Below, piece by piece: positions 1-6,688 of a stretch of DNA of 7,837 nt. The stretch covers positions 1 through 7,837 of the forward strand of contig JAABSI010000119.1 of assembly GCA_011390455.1 (NCBI GenBank), read 5' to 3'. The position numbers and the translations under genes are program-made. The notes below the pieces were generated by a model. The model made no database searches and was not told the origin of the DNA. It saw nothing but the letters and a program-made list of their open reading frames with translations. Source of the DNA: Trueperaceae bacterium. Its GTDB lineage: Bacteria; Deinococcota; Deinococci; Deinococcales; Trueperaceae. Every line of letters begins with the position of its first letter. Position 1 is the first letter of the stretch.

Positions 1-521
1 ACCGCCTGGAGCCGACCACCTTCGACCGGCTCGACGATCCCGGTGTCGCCCGAACGCTCGCCGCCGCTGACGTCGTGCTCACGTTCGCCCACCGCGCGGA
101 CGAGCTCCAGCGGCGTCTGCCCGAAGGGGCGGAGGTCGCCTCGGTGCAACTCATCCCCGCGCAGCGGACTCGGGTCGCGCTGGCCGAGATCGACCCCCTC
201 GAGCGCGTCCTCCTGGTGAGCACCGTCCCCGAGTTCGTCGCCACGTTCCGTCGCGGCGTCGACCGCTTCGCGAGCCACGTCGGCGACGTCCGAGTGTGCG
301 TCCTGGGCGCTACGGAGTTGCCCGACCTCGTCGCCGACGCGGACGTCGTCGTTCTGGCCACGGGCGCCGAGGCCGTGTTCGACGGCCTGCCCGTCCACGT
401 CCGCGCCTTCGAGTACCGCCACGTCCCCGACCCGGTCCACGTCGAGGGCGTCCTCATCCCCCGCTTCGAACGCGTCCGCACCGCGCGGGCGCCGCACCCC
501 ACGATGGAGGAGACCCCATGA
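1..521 (+). CDS. Probable GntR-type transcriptional regulator, C-terminal effector domain (5' partial)
   Basis: The reading frame is open from the window edge (first full codon at position 3), so the true start is upstream; a GTG at 75 is internal. About 172 residues are visible and no helix-turn-helix lies in them. They resemble the Rossmann-like C-terminal effector domain found in some GntR-type regulators: alternating hydrophobic strands, a VLLVSTVPEF segment, a DADVVVLATGAE segment and a terminal FEYRHVPDPVHVEG segment followed by IPRFERVR. If this is right, the missing N-terminus should carry a winged helix that binds DNA, and this domain would sense a pathway metabolite. The stop codon overlaps the next start (ATGA), so it is co-translated with the enzymes downstream and could be their local regulator. 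The call rests on remembered family resemblance. A racemase-like or other alpha/beta protein is possible. Confidence 0.5.
   Translation, partial: RLEPTTFDRLDDPGVARTLAAADVVLTFAHRADELQRRLPEGAEVASVQLIPAQRTRVALAEIDPLERVLLVSTVPEFVATFRRGVDRFASHVGDVRVCVLGATELPDLVADADVVVLATGAEAVFDGLPVHVRAFEYRHVPDPVHVEGVLIPRFERVRTARAPHPTMEETP
506..512 (+). promoter_or_regulatory. Strong ribosome binding site for the creatininase-family gene
   Basis: GGAGGAG lies 5 nt before the ATG at 518, inside the last codons of the preceding gene. It decides the start at 518 over a longer in-frame opening from ATG 296, whose extra residues are an arginine/proline-rich shadow of the regulator gene. Confidence 0.8.
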
Positions 522-1222
522 AGATCCGCGACCTGAACTGGATGCAGGTGGAGGCGTACCTGCAGGACGACGACCGCTGCGTGTTGCCGCTCGGCTCGGT
601 CGAGCAGCACGGCTACATGAGCCTGGCGGTGGACCAGATCCTGGCCGAGCGCGTGGCCGAGGAGGCCGCCGAGGCCCTCGGCGTCCCGGTGTTCCCGGCG
701 TTGCCCTACGGATTGGCGCCCTACTTCGCGAGTTACCCGGGCAGCATGACGTTGCGCGTCGACACCTACGTGCGGGTCGTGCGCGAGCTGCTCGACGGCA
801 TCCGGCGGGCCGGGTTCCGGAAGGTGCTGATCGTGAACGGCCACGGTGGCAACCAGCCGGCTGCAGCGCTCGCCATCGAGTACGGCATGGACCACCCGGA
901 GATGCGCGTGAAGTTCCACAACTGGTGGGCGGCCCCCAAGACGATGGCTGCGGTGCGCGCGGTCGACACGAACGCGAGCCATGCATCGTGGATGGAGAAC
1001 TTCCCGTGGACCCGGCTCGCCGGGGTCGCCCTGCCGGACGCCACCAAGCCCGCGCTGGACATGGACGTGCTGCGCGTGCTGCCGCCGGACGAGGTCCGTG
1101 CGTACGTCGGCGACGGCAACTACGGCGGCGCGTACGTCAAGCCCGATACCGACATGCTGCGGATCTGGGCGATCGCGGTCGAGGAGACCCGCGCGCTGCT
1201 CGAGGGCGGGTGGGATCGGTGA
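518..1222 (+). CDS. Creatininase-family metal-dependent amidohydrolase
   Basis: This 234-residue protein belongs to the creatininase (creatinine amidohydrolase) superfamily of cytosolic, two-metal enzymes. Members open cyclic amides or cleave formamide-type bonds. The N-terminal metal motif LPLGSVEQHG is at residues 23-32, with Glu29 and His31. Asp39 is the next likely metal ligand, a YPGSMTLR strand is at 73-80, and NGHGGN is at 107-112 with His109. Length is close to the usual 230-260. The His31 to Asp39 spacing is one residue shorter than in the common EQHGPHLPLGTD form. Where many members have HAGExETS, this one has HASWMEN at 155-161, so Glu160 may or may not replace the usual glutamate. 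The start overlaps the regulator stop by 4 nt, and the stop overlaps the next start by 4 nt. The family is clear; the substrate is not, and true creatininase activity should not be assumed. Confidence 0.87.
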   Translation: MKIRDLNWMQVEAYLQDDDRCVLPLGSVEQHGYMSLAVDQILAERVAEEAAEALGVPVFPALPYGLAPYFASYPGSMTLRVDTYVRVVRELLDGIRRAGFRKVLIVNGHGGNQPAAALAIEYGMDHPEMRVKFHNWWAAPKTMAAVRAVDTNASHASWMENFPWTRLAGVALPDATKPALDMDVLRVLPPDEVRAYVGDGNYGGAYVKPDTDMLRIWAIAVEETRALLEGGWDR

Positions 1223-2277
1223 GCGCCGAACCGTTGCGCGTCGCCATCGTCGGCGCGGGCGCGATCGGCGGCACCGTGGGCGCGTACCTCGCGCGCGCCG
1301 GCCACGAGGTCACCTTCGTGGACGTGGCGCCGGAGCACGTGACCGCGATCCGCGCGCACGGCCTGCGGATCGAGGGCCCGATCGACGCCTTCACCGTGCG
1401 CGCCCCCGCGTACCTGCCCGAAGACGTCCCCGAACGCTTCGACACCGTCTTCCTGTGCGTCAAGGCGCACGCGACCGAGGCTGCTGCGCGCGGCCTGCTG
1501 CCCTTCCTCGCGGACGACGGCGTCGTGGTCTCGCTCCAGAACGGCCTCAACGAGCTGGTGATCGAAGACGTGGTCGGCGCCGAGCGCACCATGGGGTGCT
1601 TCGTCAACTTCGGCGCCGACTACCTGGAGCCCGGGGTCGTCCACTACGGAGGTCGGGGCGCCTTCGTGCTCGGCGAGCTCGACGGCGGCGATACGCCCCG
1701 CTTGCGTGCGGTGCACGCGGCGGTGCGCGACTTCGAGCCGGACGCCGTCGTGACGAAGAACATCTTCGGGTACCTGTGGTCCAAGCTGGCGGTGGGTTCG
1801 ATGATCTTCGCGACGGCCCTGACCGACGACGGCATCGCCGACTGCTACGCCATGCCCGAGTACCGGGCGCTCTTCGCGGCGATCGCGCGCGAGGTGCTCG
1901 ACGTGGCGCAGGCGAACGGGGTCGTCCCCGAGCCCTTCGATGGGTTCGACCCGGGCGCCTTCCTGCCGGGCGTCGCCCCGGACGTGACCGAGCGCTCGCT
2001 GGACGCGATGGTCGCGTTCAACCGGCGCTCCGCCAAGACCCACAGCGGTGTGTGGCGCGACCTGGCCGTCCGCAAGCGCAAGACCGAGGGCGAGGCGCAG
2101 CTGGGGCCGATCCCGCGGCAGGCGGCGGCGGTCGGCCTCGACGCCCCGTTGGTGGCGCGCATCCTCGAGTTGGTGCGCGAGGTCGAGGAGGGTTCGCGCG
2201 AGCGCGGGCGCGCGAACCTCGACGAACTCGAGGCGGTGCGGCGGTCGCTGGTGGCCGCGCACGGGGACGCGGCGTGA
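1219..2277 (+). CDS. Ketopantoate reductase-like (ApbA/PanE family) 2-oxoacid/2-hydroxyacid oxidoreductase
   Basis: This 352-residue cytosolic NAD(P)-dependent oxidoreductase starts at GTG 1219, which overlaps the preceding TGA by 4 nt. The N-terminal Rossmann fold has the dinucleotide loop GAGAIGG at residues 12-18. CVKAHAT (Lys82) and LQNGLNE (Asn108) follow at the positions expected for the PanE fold. The helical C-terminal domain begins with TKNIFGYLWSKLAVGS at 179-194, and Lys189 aligns with the catalytic lysine. TEGEAQLG at 289-296 matches the TEidxxnG region of the family. In PanE the lysine is followed by asparagines that help bind ketopantoate; here those places read Gly193 and Ala/Thr. 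The enzyme also sits in a catabolic operon with no other pantothenate gene. I therefore infer reduction of a 2-oxoacid, or oxidation of a 2-hydroxyacid, of another pathway. The C-terminal tail is about 40 residues longer than in E. coli PanE and rich in Arg and Glu. No strong ribosome site precedes it, so coupling is likely. Confidence 0.82.
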   Translation: MSAEPLRVAIVGAGAIGGTVGAYLARAGHEVTFVDVAPEHVTAIRAHGLRIEGPIDAFTVRAPAYLPEDVPERFDTVFLCVKAHATEAAARGLLPFLADDGVVVSLQNGLNELVIEDVVGAERTMGCFVNFGADYLEPGVVHYGGRGAFVLGELDGGDTPRLRAVHAAVRDFEPDAVVTKNIFGYLWSKLAVGSMIFATALTDDGIADCYAMPEYRALFAAIAREVLDVAQANGVVPEPFDGFDPGAFLPGVAPDVTERSLDAMVAFNRRSAKTHSGVWRDLAVRKRKTEGEAQLGPIPRQAAAVGLDAPLVARILELVREVEEGSRERGRANLDELEAVRRSLVAAHGDAA

Positions 2278-3053
2278 TCGCGCGCTTCGACGACCGCACC
2301 GTCGTCGTCACCGGCGCGGCCCACGGTTTCGGGCGCGCCATCGCGCGCGCCTTCGCGGCGCGCGGCGCGCGCGTCTGGGCGTGCGACGTCCTCGAGGACG
2401 CGCTCGCGGAGACCGCCGACCTCGGATCGCTCGACGCCGTCGGTGGCGCACTCGGGACCCTCACGGTCCGGCGCGTCGACGTCACCGACGGCGACGCGAT
2501 CCGCGCCTTCGTCGCCGAGGCCGAGGTCGACGGGGCGGTGCACGTGCTCGTCAACAACGCCGGCGGGGTCGGCGGCCAGGTGGGGCGGCCGCTCGAGGAG
2601 GTGTCGAGCGAGGACTGGCGGGCGCTGTTCGCCATCAACGTCGACGCGGCCTTCGCCTTCGCTCAGGCCGTGGCTCCGGGCATGAAGCGCGCGGGCGCCG
2701 GTCGAATCGTCAACATCTCGAGCGGCGCCGGTCTTGGGGTGAGCCTCACCGGCATCCAGGCCTACGCGTCGGCGAAGGCCGCGCAGATCGGCCTCACGCG
2801 GCAGCTCGCCCACGAGCTCGGGGCGTGGGGGATCACGGTCAACAACGTCGCGCCCGGGTTCGTGCGCTCGAACCCCACGACCGAGCGTCAGTGGAAGAGC
2901 TATGGCGCCGAGGGGCAGCGCGCGCTCGTCGAGCGCATCGCTCTCAAGCGGCTGGGGACGCCCGACGACATCGCGCACGCCGTCGTGTTCTTCGCCTCGC
3001 CCTACGCGGGATGGGTGACCGGTCAGGTGCTCTCCGTGGACGGCGGCAAGTGA
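2274..3053 (+). CDS. Short-chain dehydrogenase/reductase (classical SDR)
   Basis: This 259-residue single-domain Rossmann oxidoreductase has every hallmark of a classical SDR. The cofactor loop TGAAHGFG is at residues 13-20, NNAG at 94-97, Asn122 in the INV motif, ISSGAG at 148-153 with the catalytic serine probably Ser150, YASAK at 164-168 (Tyr164 and Lys168), the NVAPGFVRSN segment at 191-200, and a terminal GQVLSVDGG. Asp38 ends the second beta strand (WACD), which in this family usually favours NAD(H) over NADP(H). It probably interconverts an alcohol and a ketone in the operon's pathway. The start is GTG 2274, overlapping the previous stop by 4 nt, with a weak GGGGA 6 nt before it. The stop overlaps the next gene by 4 nt. 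It is FabG-like in sequence, but a fatty-acid role is unlikely in this context. Confidence 0.92.
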   Translation: MIARFDDRTVVVTGAAHGFGRAIARAFAARGARVWACDVLEDALAETADLGSLDAVGGALGTLTVRRVDVTDGDAIRAFVAEAEVDGAVHVLVNNAGGVGGQVGRPLEEVSSEDWRALFAINVDAAFAFAQAVAPGMKRAGAGRIVNISSGAGLGVSLTGIQAYASAKAAQIGLTRQLAHELGAWGITVNNVAPGFVRSNPTTERQWKSYGAEGQRALVERIALKRLGTPDDIAHAVVFFASPYAGWVTGQVLSVDGGK

Positions 3054-4459
3054 GCGCCGCGGACGCCACCGTCGCCTCCGCCGAGGTCCTCGCCGACCTG
3101 GCGGCGCACCACGACGCCGATCTCGCGGCGCTCTTCGACCTGATCCGCATCCCGAGCGTTTCGGCCGACCCGCGCCATGCGGCCGACGTGCGGCGCGCGG
3201 CCGCCTTCGTCGCCGACCGGCTCCGAGCCGCGGGACCGCTCGACGTGCAGGTGCACGAGACCGTGCGCCACCCCGTGGTGACGGCCGCGTGGCGCGGGGC
3301 GCCGGGGGCGCCGACGGTGCTGGTGTACGGCCATTACGACGTGCAGCCGCCCGACCCGGTCGAGCGTTGGAGCTCGCCCCCCTTCGAGCCGACCGTCCGA
3401 GACGGGCGCGTGTACGCGCGCGGCGCCTCCGACGACAAGTCGCCCATGTTCGTGCCGATCGGCGTGGTGGCCGCGTACTTCCGGACCGTCGGCCGGCTGC
3501 CGCTGAACGTGGTCTTCCTGTACGAGGGGGAAGAGGAGATCGGCAGCCCGTCGCTCGCCCCCTTCGTCGTCGCCGAGCGCGAGCGGCTGCGCGCGGACCT
3601 GGTCGTCAGCGCCGACGGCGGCATGTGGCGCGCCGACCACCCGACCACGATGATCTCGACGCGCGGGCTGGCGGCGCTCGAGTTCACCGTGCGGGCGGCG
3701 GCGAAGGACCTGCACTCCGGTCGGCACGGCGGTGGGCTCGCGAACCCCCTCCACGCCGTCGCCGAGCTCGTCGCGGGCCTGCACGACCGCGATGGCCGGG
3801 TGGCGGTGGAGGGCTTCTACGACGACGTGCGCCCGCTCTCCGACGCGCTGCGCGCGGCGACCCGCGCGCTCCCCTTCGACGATGCGGGGTACCTGGAGGA
3901 GGTCGGAGCCCCGGGTACCTTCGGCGAGGCCGGGTACACGACGCTCGAGCGGCAGTGGTACCGCCCGACGCTCGAGCTCAACGGGATGTGGGGCGGCTAC
4001 ACCGGAGAGGGCTCGAAGACCGTGCTCCCGAGCGAGGCCCACGCCAAGATCACGTGCCGGTTGGTGGCCGACCAGGACCCGAGCGACGTCCGCGCGAAGC
4101 TGGAGCGCCACCTGCGGGCGCACCTGCCGGCCGGCGTGACGCTCGAGATCCGGCCGAACGACCACGGAGCGTTCGCCTACCGCATCGCGGAGGACCACCC
4201 CGGACTGCAGGCGGTGGTCGGGTCGCTGCGGGCCGTCTACGGCGTCGAGCCGTGGGTGATCGGCATGGGCGGCAGCGTCCCCATCTGCGCCACCTTCCAG
4301 CACCACCTCGGGATGGACACGGTGTTCTTCAGCTTCGCGGTGGGCGACGAGGACATCCATGCCCCGAACGAGTTCTTCCGGCTCCACCGGTTCGCCGAGG
4401 GGCGCGCCGCGTGGGCCGACCTACTTGCGCGCCTCCCGCAGGTGATGGCCGATGGCTGA
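3050..4459 (+). CDS. M20 family metallodipeptidase
   Basis: This 469-residue cytosolic two-metal hydrolase is of the M20 (carnosinase/CNDP-like) dipeptidase type. Active-site elements appear in order: YGHYDVQPPDP at residues 93-103 (His95 ligand, Asp97 orienting), GASDDK at 125-130 (Asp128 bridging ligand), YEGEEEIGS at 158-166 (Glu162 probable general base, Glu163 ligand), SADGG at 187-191 (Asp189 ligand) and DIHAPNE at 435-441 (His437 ligand). The lid/dimerisation domain carries KDLHSGRHGG at 219-228, with the conserved histidine 222 of the family. All expected catalytic residues are present and length is typical of M20 dipeptidases (about 450-470). Family members cleave dipeptides, N-acyl amino acids or related amides. 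The start is GTG 3050, overlapping the SDR stop by 4 nt. It is the second amide hydrolase of the operon. Its specificity cannot be told from the sequence. Confidence 0.93.
   Translation: MSAADATVASAEVLADLAAHHDADLAALFDLIRIPSVSADPRHAADVRRAAAFVADRLRAAGPLDVQVHETVRHPVVTAAWRGAPGAPTVLVYGHYDVQPPDPVERWSSPPFEPTVRDGRVYARGASDDKSPMFVPIGVVAAYFRTVGRLPLNVVFLYEGEEEIGSPSLAPFVVAERERLRADLVVSADGGMWRADHPTTMISTRGLAALEFTVRAAAKDLHSGRHGGGLANPLHAVAELVAGLHDRDGRVAVEGFYDDVRPLSDALRAATRALPFDDAGYLEEVGAPGTFGEAGYTTLERQWYRPTLELNGMWGGYTGEGSKTVLPSEAHAKITCRLVADQDPSDVRAKLERHLRAHLPAGVTLEIRPNDHGAFAYRIAEDHPGLQAVVGSLRAVYGVEPWVIGMGGSVPICATFQHHLGMDTVFFSFAVGDEDIHAPNEFFRLHRFAEGRAAWADLLARLPQVMADG
4440..4446 (+). promoter_or_regulatory. Ribosome binding site for the RraA-family gene
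   Basis: AGGTGAT matches the anti-Shine-Dalgarno well and ends 5 nt before ATG 4452. It supports that start and the 8-nt overlap with the M20 peptidase gene, in which it is embedded. Confidence 0.65.
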
Positions 4460-5057
4460 CCTCTGGGCCGAGCTGCGGCGCTGGGCGGACGCCGAGGAGG
4501 GCTTCACCTGCGTGCTCTCGGACGCGATGGGGCGCACGAACGCGATGGTGGCCGACGTGCGCCCGATGTGGCCGGGCGCGCGGCTGGTCGGTCGCGCCGT
4601 GACCGCGCGCCCGCACGGCACCGACCTCAGCGCCGTCTTCGCCGCCATCGACCTCGCCGCCTCGGGCGACGTGCTCGTCGTCGAGGGTCCGGGTGCACCG
4701 GCGGTGGCGTTCTGGGGTGAGAACGCCAGCCTCGCCGCCCGCGCGCGCGGCGCGGTGGGCGTGGTGCTCGACGCCCCCTGCCGGGACGTGGCGGCGCACC
4801 CGCGGCTGGCGTTCCCGGTCTTCGCCCGTGGGGCGACGCCCCGCGGCGGCGTGTTCGGCGAGCGCGGCGACGTGCAGGTGGCCGTGGCCGTCGGCGGCCT
4901 GGTGGTCCGGCCGGGCGATGCGGTCGTCGGCGACGAGAACGGGGTGGTCGTCGTGCCGGCCGATCGCCTCGGCGCGGTGCTGGCGGCGGTGCCCGCCGTG
5001 CTGGAGCGCGACCGGACGATCCAGGCGCGGTGGACCGGGGGCTCCGAGGACGGCTGA
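4452..5057 (+). CDS. RraA-family protein (HMG/CHA aldolase-like fold)
   Basis: This 201-residue protein has the RraA / 4-hydroxy-4-methyl-2-oxoglutarate aldolase fold. Seen are VLSDAMGR (21-28), GRAVTAR (47-53), SGDVLVVEGPG (71-81), WGENASLAARARGAVGVV (88-105), LDAPCRD (106-112, with Arg111 and Asp112), FPVFARGATPRG (121-132) and VRPGDAVVGDENGVVVVP (152-169). Family members are ring-shaped trimers or hexamers; some cleave 2-oxoacid aldols to pyruvate with a divalent metal, while E. coli RraA inhibits RNase E. As the last enzyme of a catabolic operon, an aldolase or decarboxylase role is more likely than RNase E control. Two departures are notable: the usual DGxxRD reads DAPCRD (Ala108 for Gly), and the acidic residue expected three positions after Asp112 in aldolase-type members is absent (RDVAAH). 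It may be a divergent enzyme with another substrate. It overlaps the peptidase gene by 8 nt and is the last gene before a gap. Confidence 0.85.
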   Translation: MADLWAELRRWADAEEGFTCVLSDAMGRTNAMVADVRPMWPGARLVGRAVTARPHGTDLSAVFAAIDLAASGDVLVVEGPGAPAVAFWGENASLAARARGAVGVVLDAPCRDVAAHPRLAFPVFARGATPRGGVFGERGDVQVAVAVGGLVVRPGDAVVGDENGVVVVPADRLGAVLAAVPAVLERDRTIQARWTGGSEDG

Positions 5058-5119
5058 TTCGTCGTCGGGCACGCCATCGGGTACATTGACCGAGCACCGA
5101 CCCTCCGACGGGAGCCCCG
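5058..5119 (+). promoter_or_regulatory. Intergenic gap with a possible -10 element for the diguanylate cyclase gene
   Basis: This 62-nt spacer is the first real gap in the window. TACATT at 5082-5087 fits the TAnnnT pattern of a -10 element, but the -35 region about 17 nt upstream (near 5059-5064) is poor. A start near 5094 would give a leader of about 25 nt. A 6-bp inverted repeat (CGTCGG at 5063-5068, CCGACG at 5105-5110) has a long 36-nt loop and no T-run, so I do not call a terminator. GGGAG at 5110-5114 is the ribosome site for ATG 5120. Confidence 0.35.
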
Positions 5120-6580
5120 ATGGCTGCGACCGACCCATCTCCACCGCCCGGCGACGAGCCCGCCCGCTTGCTCCCGCAGCGCGATCTGCGCCGCGTGCTG
5201 GGCTCGCTGCGCGACGTGTTGGTGCTCACCGACGCCGATCTGCGGATCACGTTCGTGTCGCCCAGCGTCGAGACCGTGCTCGGGTACCTGCCGGTCGAGA
5301 TGCTCGGGCGCTCGGTGCTCGACCTGCTCCACCCCGAGGAGCTGCCGATCGCGGCGGAGTTCGCGGCCACGCGCTTCGCGGAGCGCCAGGGGCGCACGCT
5401 CACCCACCGGACCATCGACGCCGAGGGGCGGGTGCGGTACTTCGAGTCCATGATCGAGGTGCTCGAGGAGCGCGGCGCGTACACGGGCGTGGTGTTCAAC
5501 GCACGAGACGTCACCGAGCGCATCGAGGAGCGCGAACGGCTCGAGCGTGAGGTGGCGTTCTCGCGGTCGCTGGTCGAGCTGACGAACGAGCTGCTCGCGG
5601 CGCGGCTCGACGCCCGCTTCCACCAGCACGCGCTGGAGCGCGCGATCGCCCTGGTGCCGGACGCGCAAGGGGGGAGCATGCTGCTGCGCGACGGCGACGA
5701 CGGCCGCTTCGGGTACGTCGCCGCCGTCGGCTACGACCTGGGCAAGCTGCGCACCGTGCGGCCCTCCGAGCAGGAGTTGGCGCGCTCCGATCCGCCGCGC
5801 GTCGAGCGCATCCGGGTGGCGCAGCAGATCGCGCAGTTCGGGGCCGAGCCGCTGGCGGTGCTGCGCGACGCGGGCCGCCTCGACGCGATCCGCGCGACGC
5901 TGAGCGTCCCGATCGTGGTGTCCGGCACGCCGCGGGGGTACCTCAACCTCGACAACTTCGCGGACGACGACGTCTTCGGCGATGGCGCGCACGCGATCGC
6001 CACCGCCATCTCGGCGCAGGTCGCGGTCGCGCTGCAGCGGCTCATGCTCGAGTCCGACCTCCAGCGCGAGCGCGAGCGCTACGAGCGCCTGGCCGCGCAC
6101 GACCCGCTGACGGGGCTGCCGAACCGGCGCCTGTTCCAGGACCGTCTGGAGCAATCGCTCGCGCAGGCGCAGCGCGGCGGTCGGGCGCTGGCCGTCGCGT
6201 ACGTCGACCTCGACGGCTTCAAGGAGGTGAACGACGCCCGCGGCCACGACGCCGGCGACGCCGCCCTCAAGGCCGTCGGGCGCCGCCTCGCGGGCGCGGT
6301 GCGCGACCAGGACACGGTCGCTCGCCTCGGTGGCGACGAGTTCGGGGTGTTGCTGCTGGACGTCGGGGGCGTCGACGAGGCGGCGGCGGTGGCCGCGAAG
6401 TTGCGCGCGGCCGTCCGCGAACCGCTCGAGCTCGAGGGCGGCGACGCCCGCCTCGACGCGAGCGTCGGGGTGGCGCTGTTCCCGGACCACGGCCGCGACG
6501 CCGACGCGCTCATGCGCGCGGCCGACGGCGCGATGTACCACGTGAAGGGGCAGGGGCGGGGCGGCGTGCGCCTGGCGTGA
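5120..6580 (+). CDS. PAS-GAF-GGDEF diguanylate cyclase
   Basis: This 486-residue cytosolic signalling protein makes cyclic di-GMP from two GTP. It has no transmembrane segment or signal peptide. A PAS domain spans roughly residues 22-135 (FVSPSVETVLGY at 45-56, ending in FNARDVTERIEERERLE). A GAF domain spans about 150-308 (GYLNLDNFADDDVF at 273-286). A short charged helix with coiled-coil character (309-325) leads into the GGDEF domain at about 326-486. That domain has DPLTGLPNRRLF (328-339), the metal-binding VDLDGFKEVND (362-372, Asp363), GHDAGD (375-380) and the signature GGDEF at 404-408. RDQD at 395-398 lies five residues before GGDEF, the canonical spacing of the product-inhibitory I-site. 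The cyclase should therefore be active and feedback-limited. PAS and GAF inputs imply sensing of an unknown cytosolic ligand or redox cue. No EAL domain follows. The gene is separate from the upstream operon, with its own ribosome site. Confidence 0.95.
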   Translation: MAATDPSPPPGDEPARLLPQRDLRRVLGSLRDVLVLTDADLRITFVSPSVETVLGYLPVEMLGRSVLDLLHPEELPIAAEFAATRFAERQGRTLTHRTIDAEGRVRYFESMIEVLEERGAYTGVVFNARDVTERIEERERLEREVAFSRSLVELTNELLAARLDARFHQHALERAIALVPDAQGGSMLLRDGDDGRFGYVAAVGYDLGKLRTVRPSEQELARSDPPRVERIRVAQQIAQFGAEPLAVLRDAGRLDAIRATLSVPIVVSGTPRGYLNLDNFADDDVFGDGAHAIATAISAQVAVALQRLMLESDLQRERERYERLAAHDPLTGLPNRRLFQDRLEQSLAQAQRGGRALAVAYVDLDGFKEVNDARGHDAGDAALKAVGRRLAGAVRDQDTVARLGGDEFGVLLLDVGGVDEAAAVAAKLRAAVREPLELEGGDARLDASVGVALFPDHGRDADALMRAADGAMYHVKGQGRGGVRLA

Positions 6581-6588
6581 CGGGCTCG

Positions 6589-6617
6589 TTGACCAACTGG
6601 TACAGCAGAGGTACGCT
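6589..6617 (+). promoter_or_regulatory. Sigma70-like promoter of the solute-binding protein gene
   Basis: TTGACC (6589-6594, five of six to TTGACA) is separated by 17 nt from TACGCT (6612-6617, matching TAnnnT). Transcription would begin near 6624, giving a leader of about 75 nt before ATG 6699. The best-matching promoter seen in the window, it is placed as expected at the head of an importer locus. It has not been scored computationally. Confidence 0.6.
6592..6601. promoter_or_regulatory. Possible operator: ACCA-AC-TGGT palindrome over the -35
   Basis: Four-base arms around a 2-nt centre overlap the end of the -35 element and the spacer. A repressor bound here would block the promoter of the solute-binding protein gene. 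Short TGGT/ACCA dyads occur in operators of several GntR and LacI-type regulators. The arms are short, so chance is a real alternative. Confidence 0.25.
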
Positions 6618-6688
6618 GGCAGACCAGATCGTAGCGGAGATCACCGTGCTCGCCCACGCCCCTCGCGGGCGGCCGGGTCCCGCGCCTT

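Noticed and set aside
296..517. N-terminal extension of the creatininase-family gene from ATG 296
   Set aside because: The added residues are arginine/proline-rich and lie over the regulator gene. The strong GGAGGAG and ATG at 518 give a protein of normal family length.
2331..2375. Alternating CG tract (Z-DNA-like or repeat)
   Set aside because: It is explained by Ala and Arg codons of the SDR cofactor-binding region and is not a separate element.
2048..3049. Upstream extension of the M20 peptidase frame through the SDR gene
   Set aside because: The extra sequence is Arg-rich frame shadow of the dehydrogenase genes. GTG 3050 fits the 4-nt overlap pattern and the family length.
3050..4459. 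M20 gene as dapE or argE
   Set aside because: The YGHYDVQPPDP and GASDDK motifs and the 469-residue length fit the longer dipeptidase subgroup. No lysine or arginine biosynthesis gene is nearby.
4421..6541. Long minus-strand open frame of about 706 codons opposite the M20, RraA and cyclase genes
   Set aside because: It is an antisense shadow typical of very GC-rich DNA. The product is low-complexity His/Arg/Ala-rich sequence with no domain, while the + strand here encodes clear conserved families.
6664..6684. Hairpin as a rho-independent terminator of the cyclase gene
   Set aside because: No T-run follows; it lies after the next promoter and just before a ribosome site, so a leader structure is more sensible.
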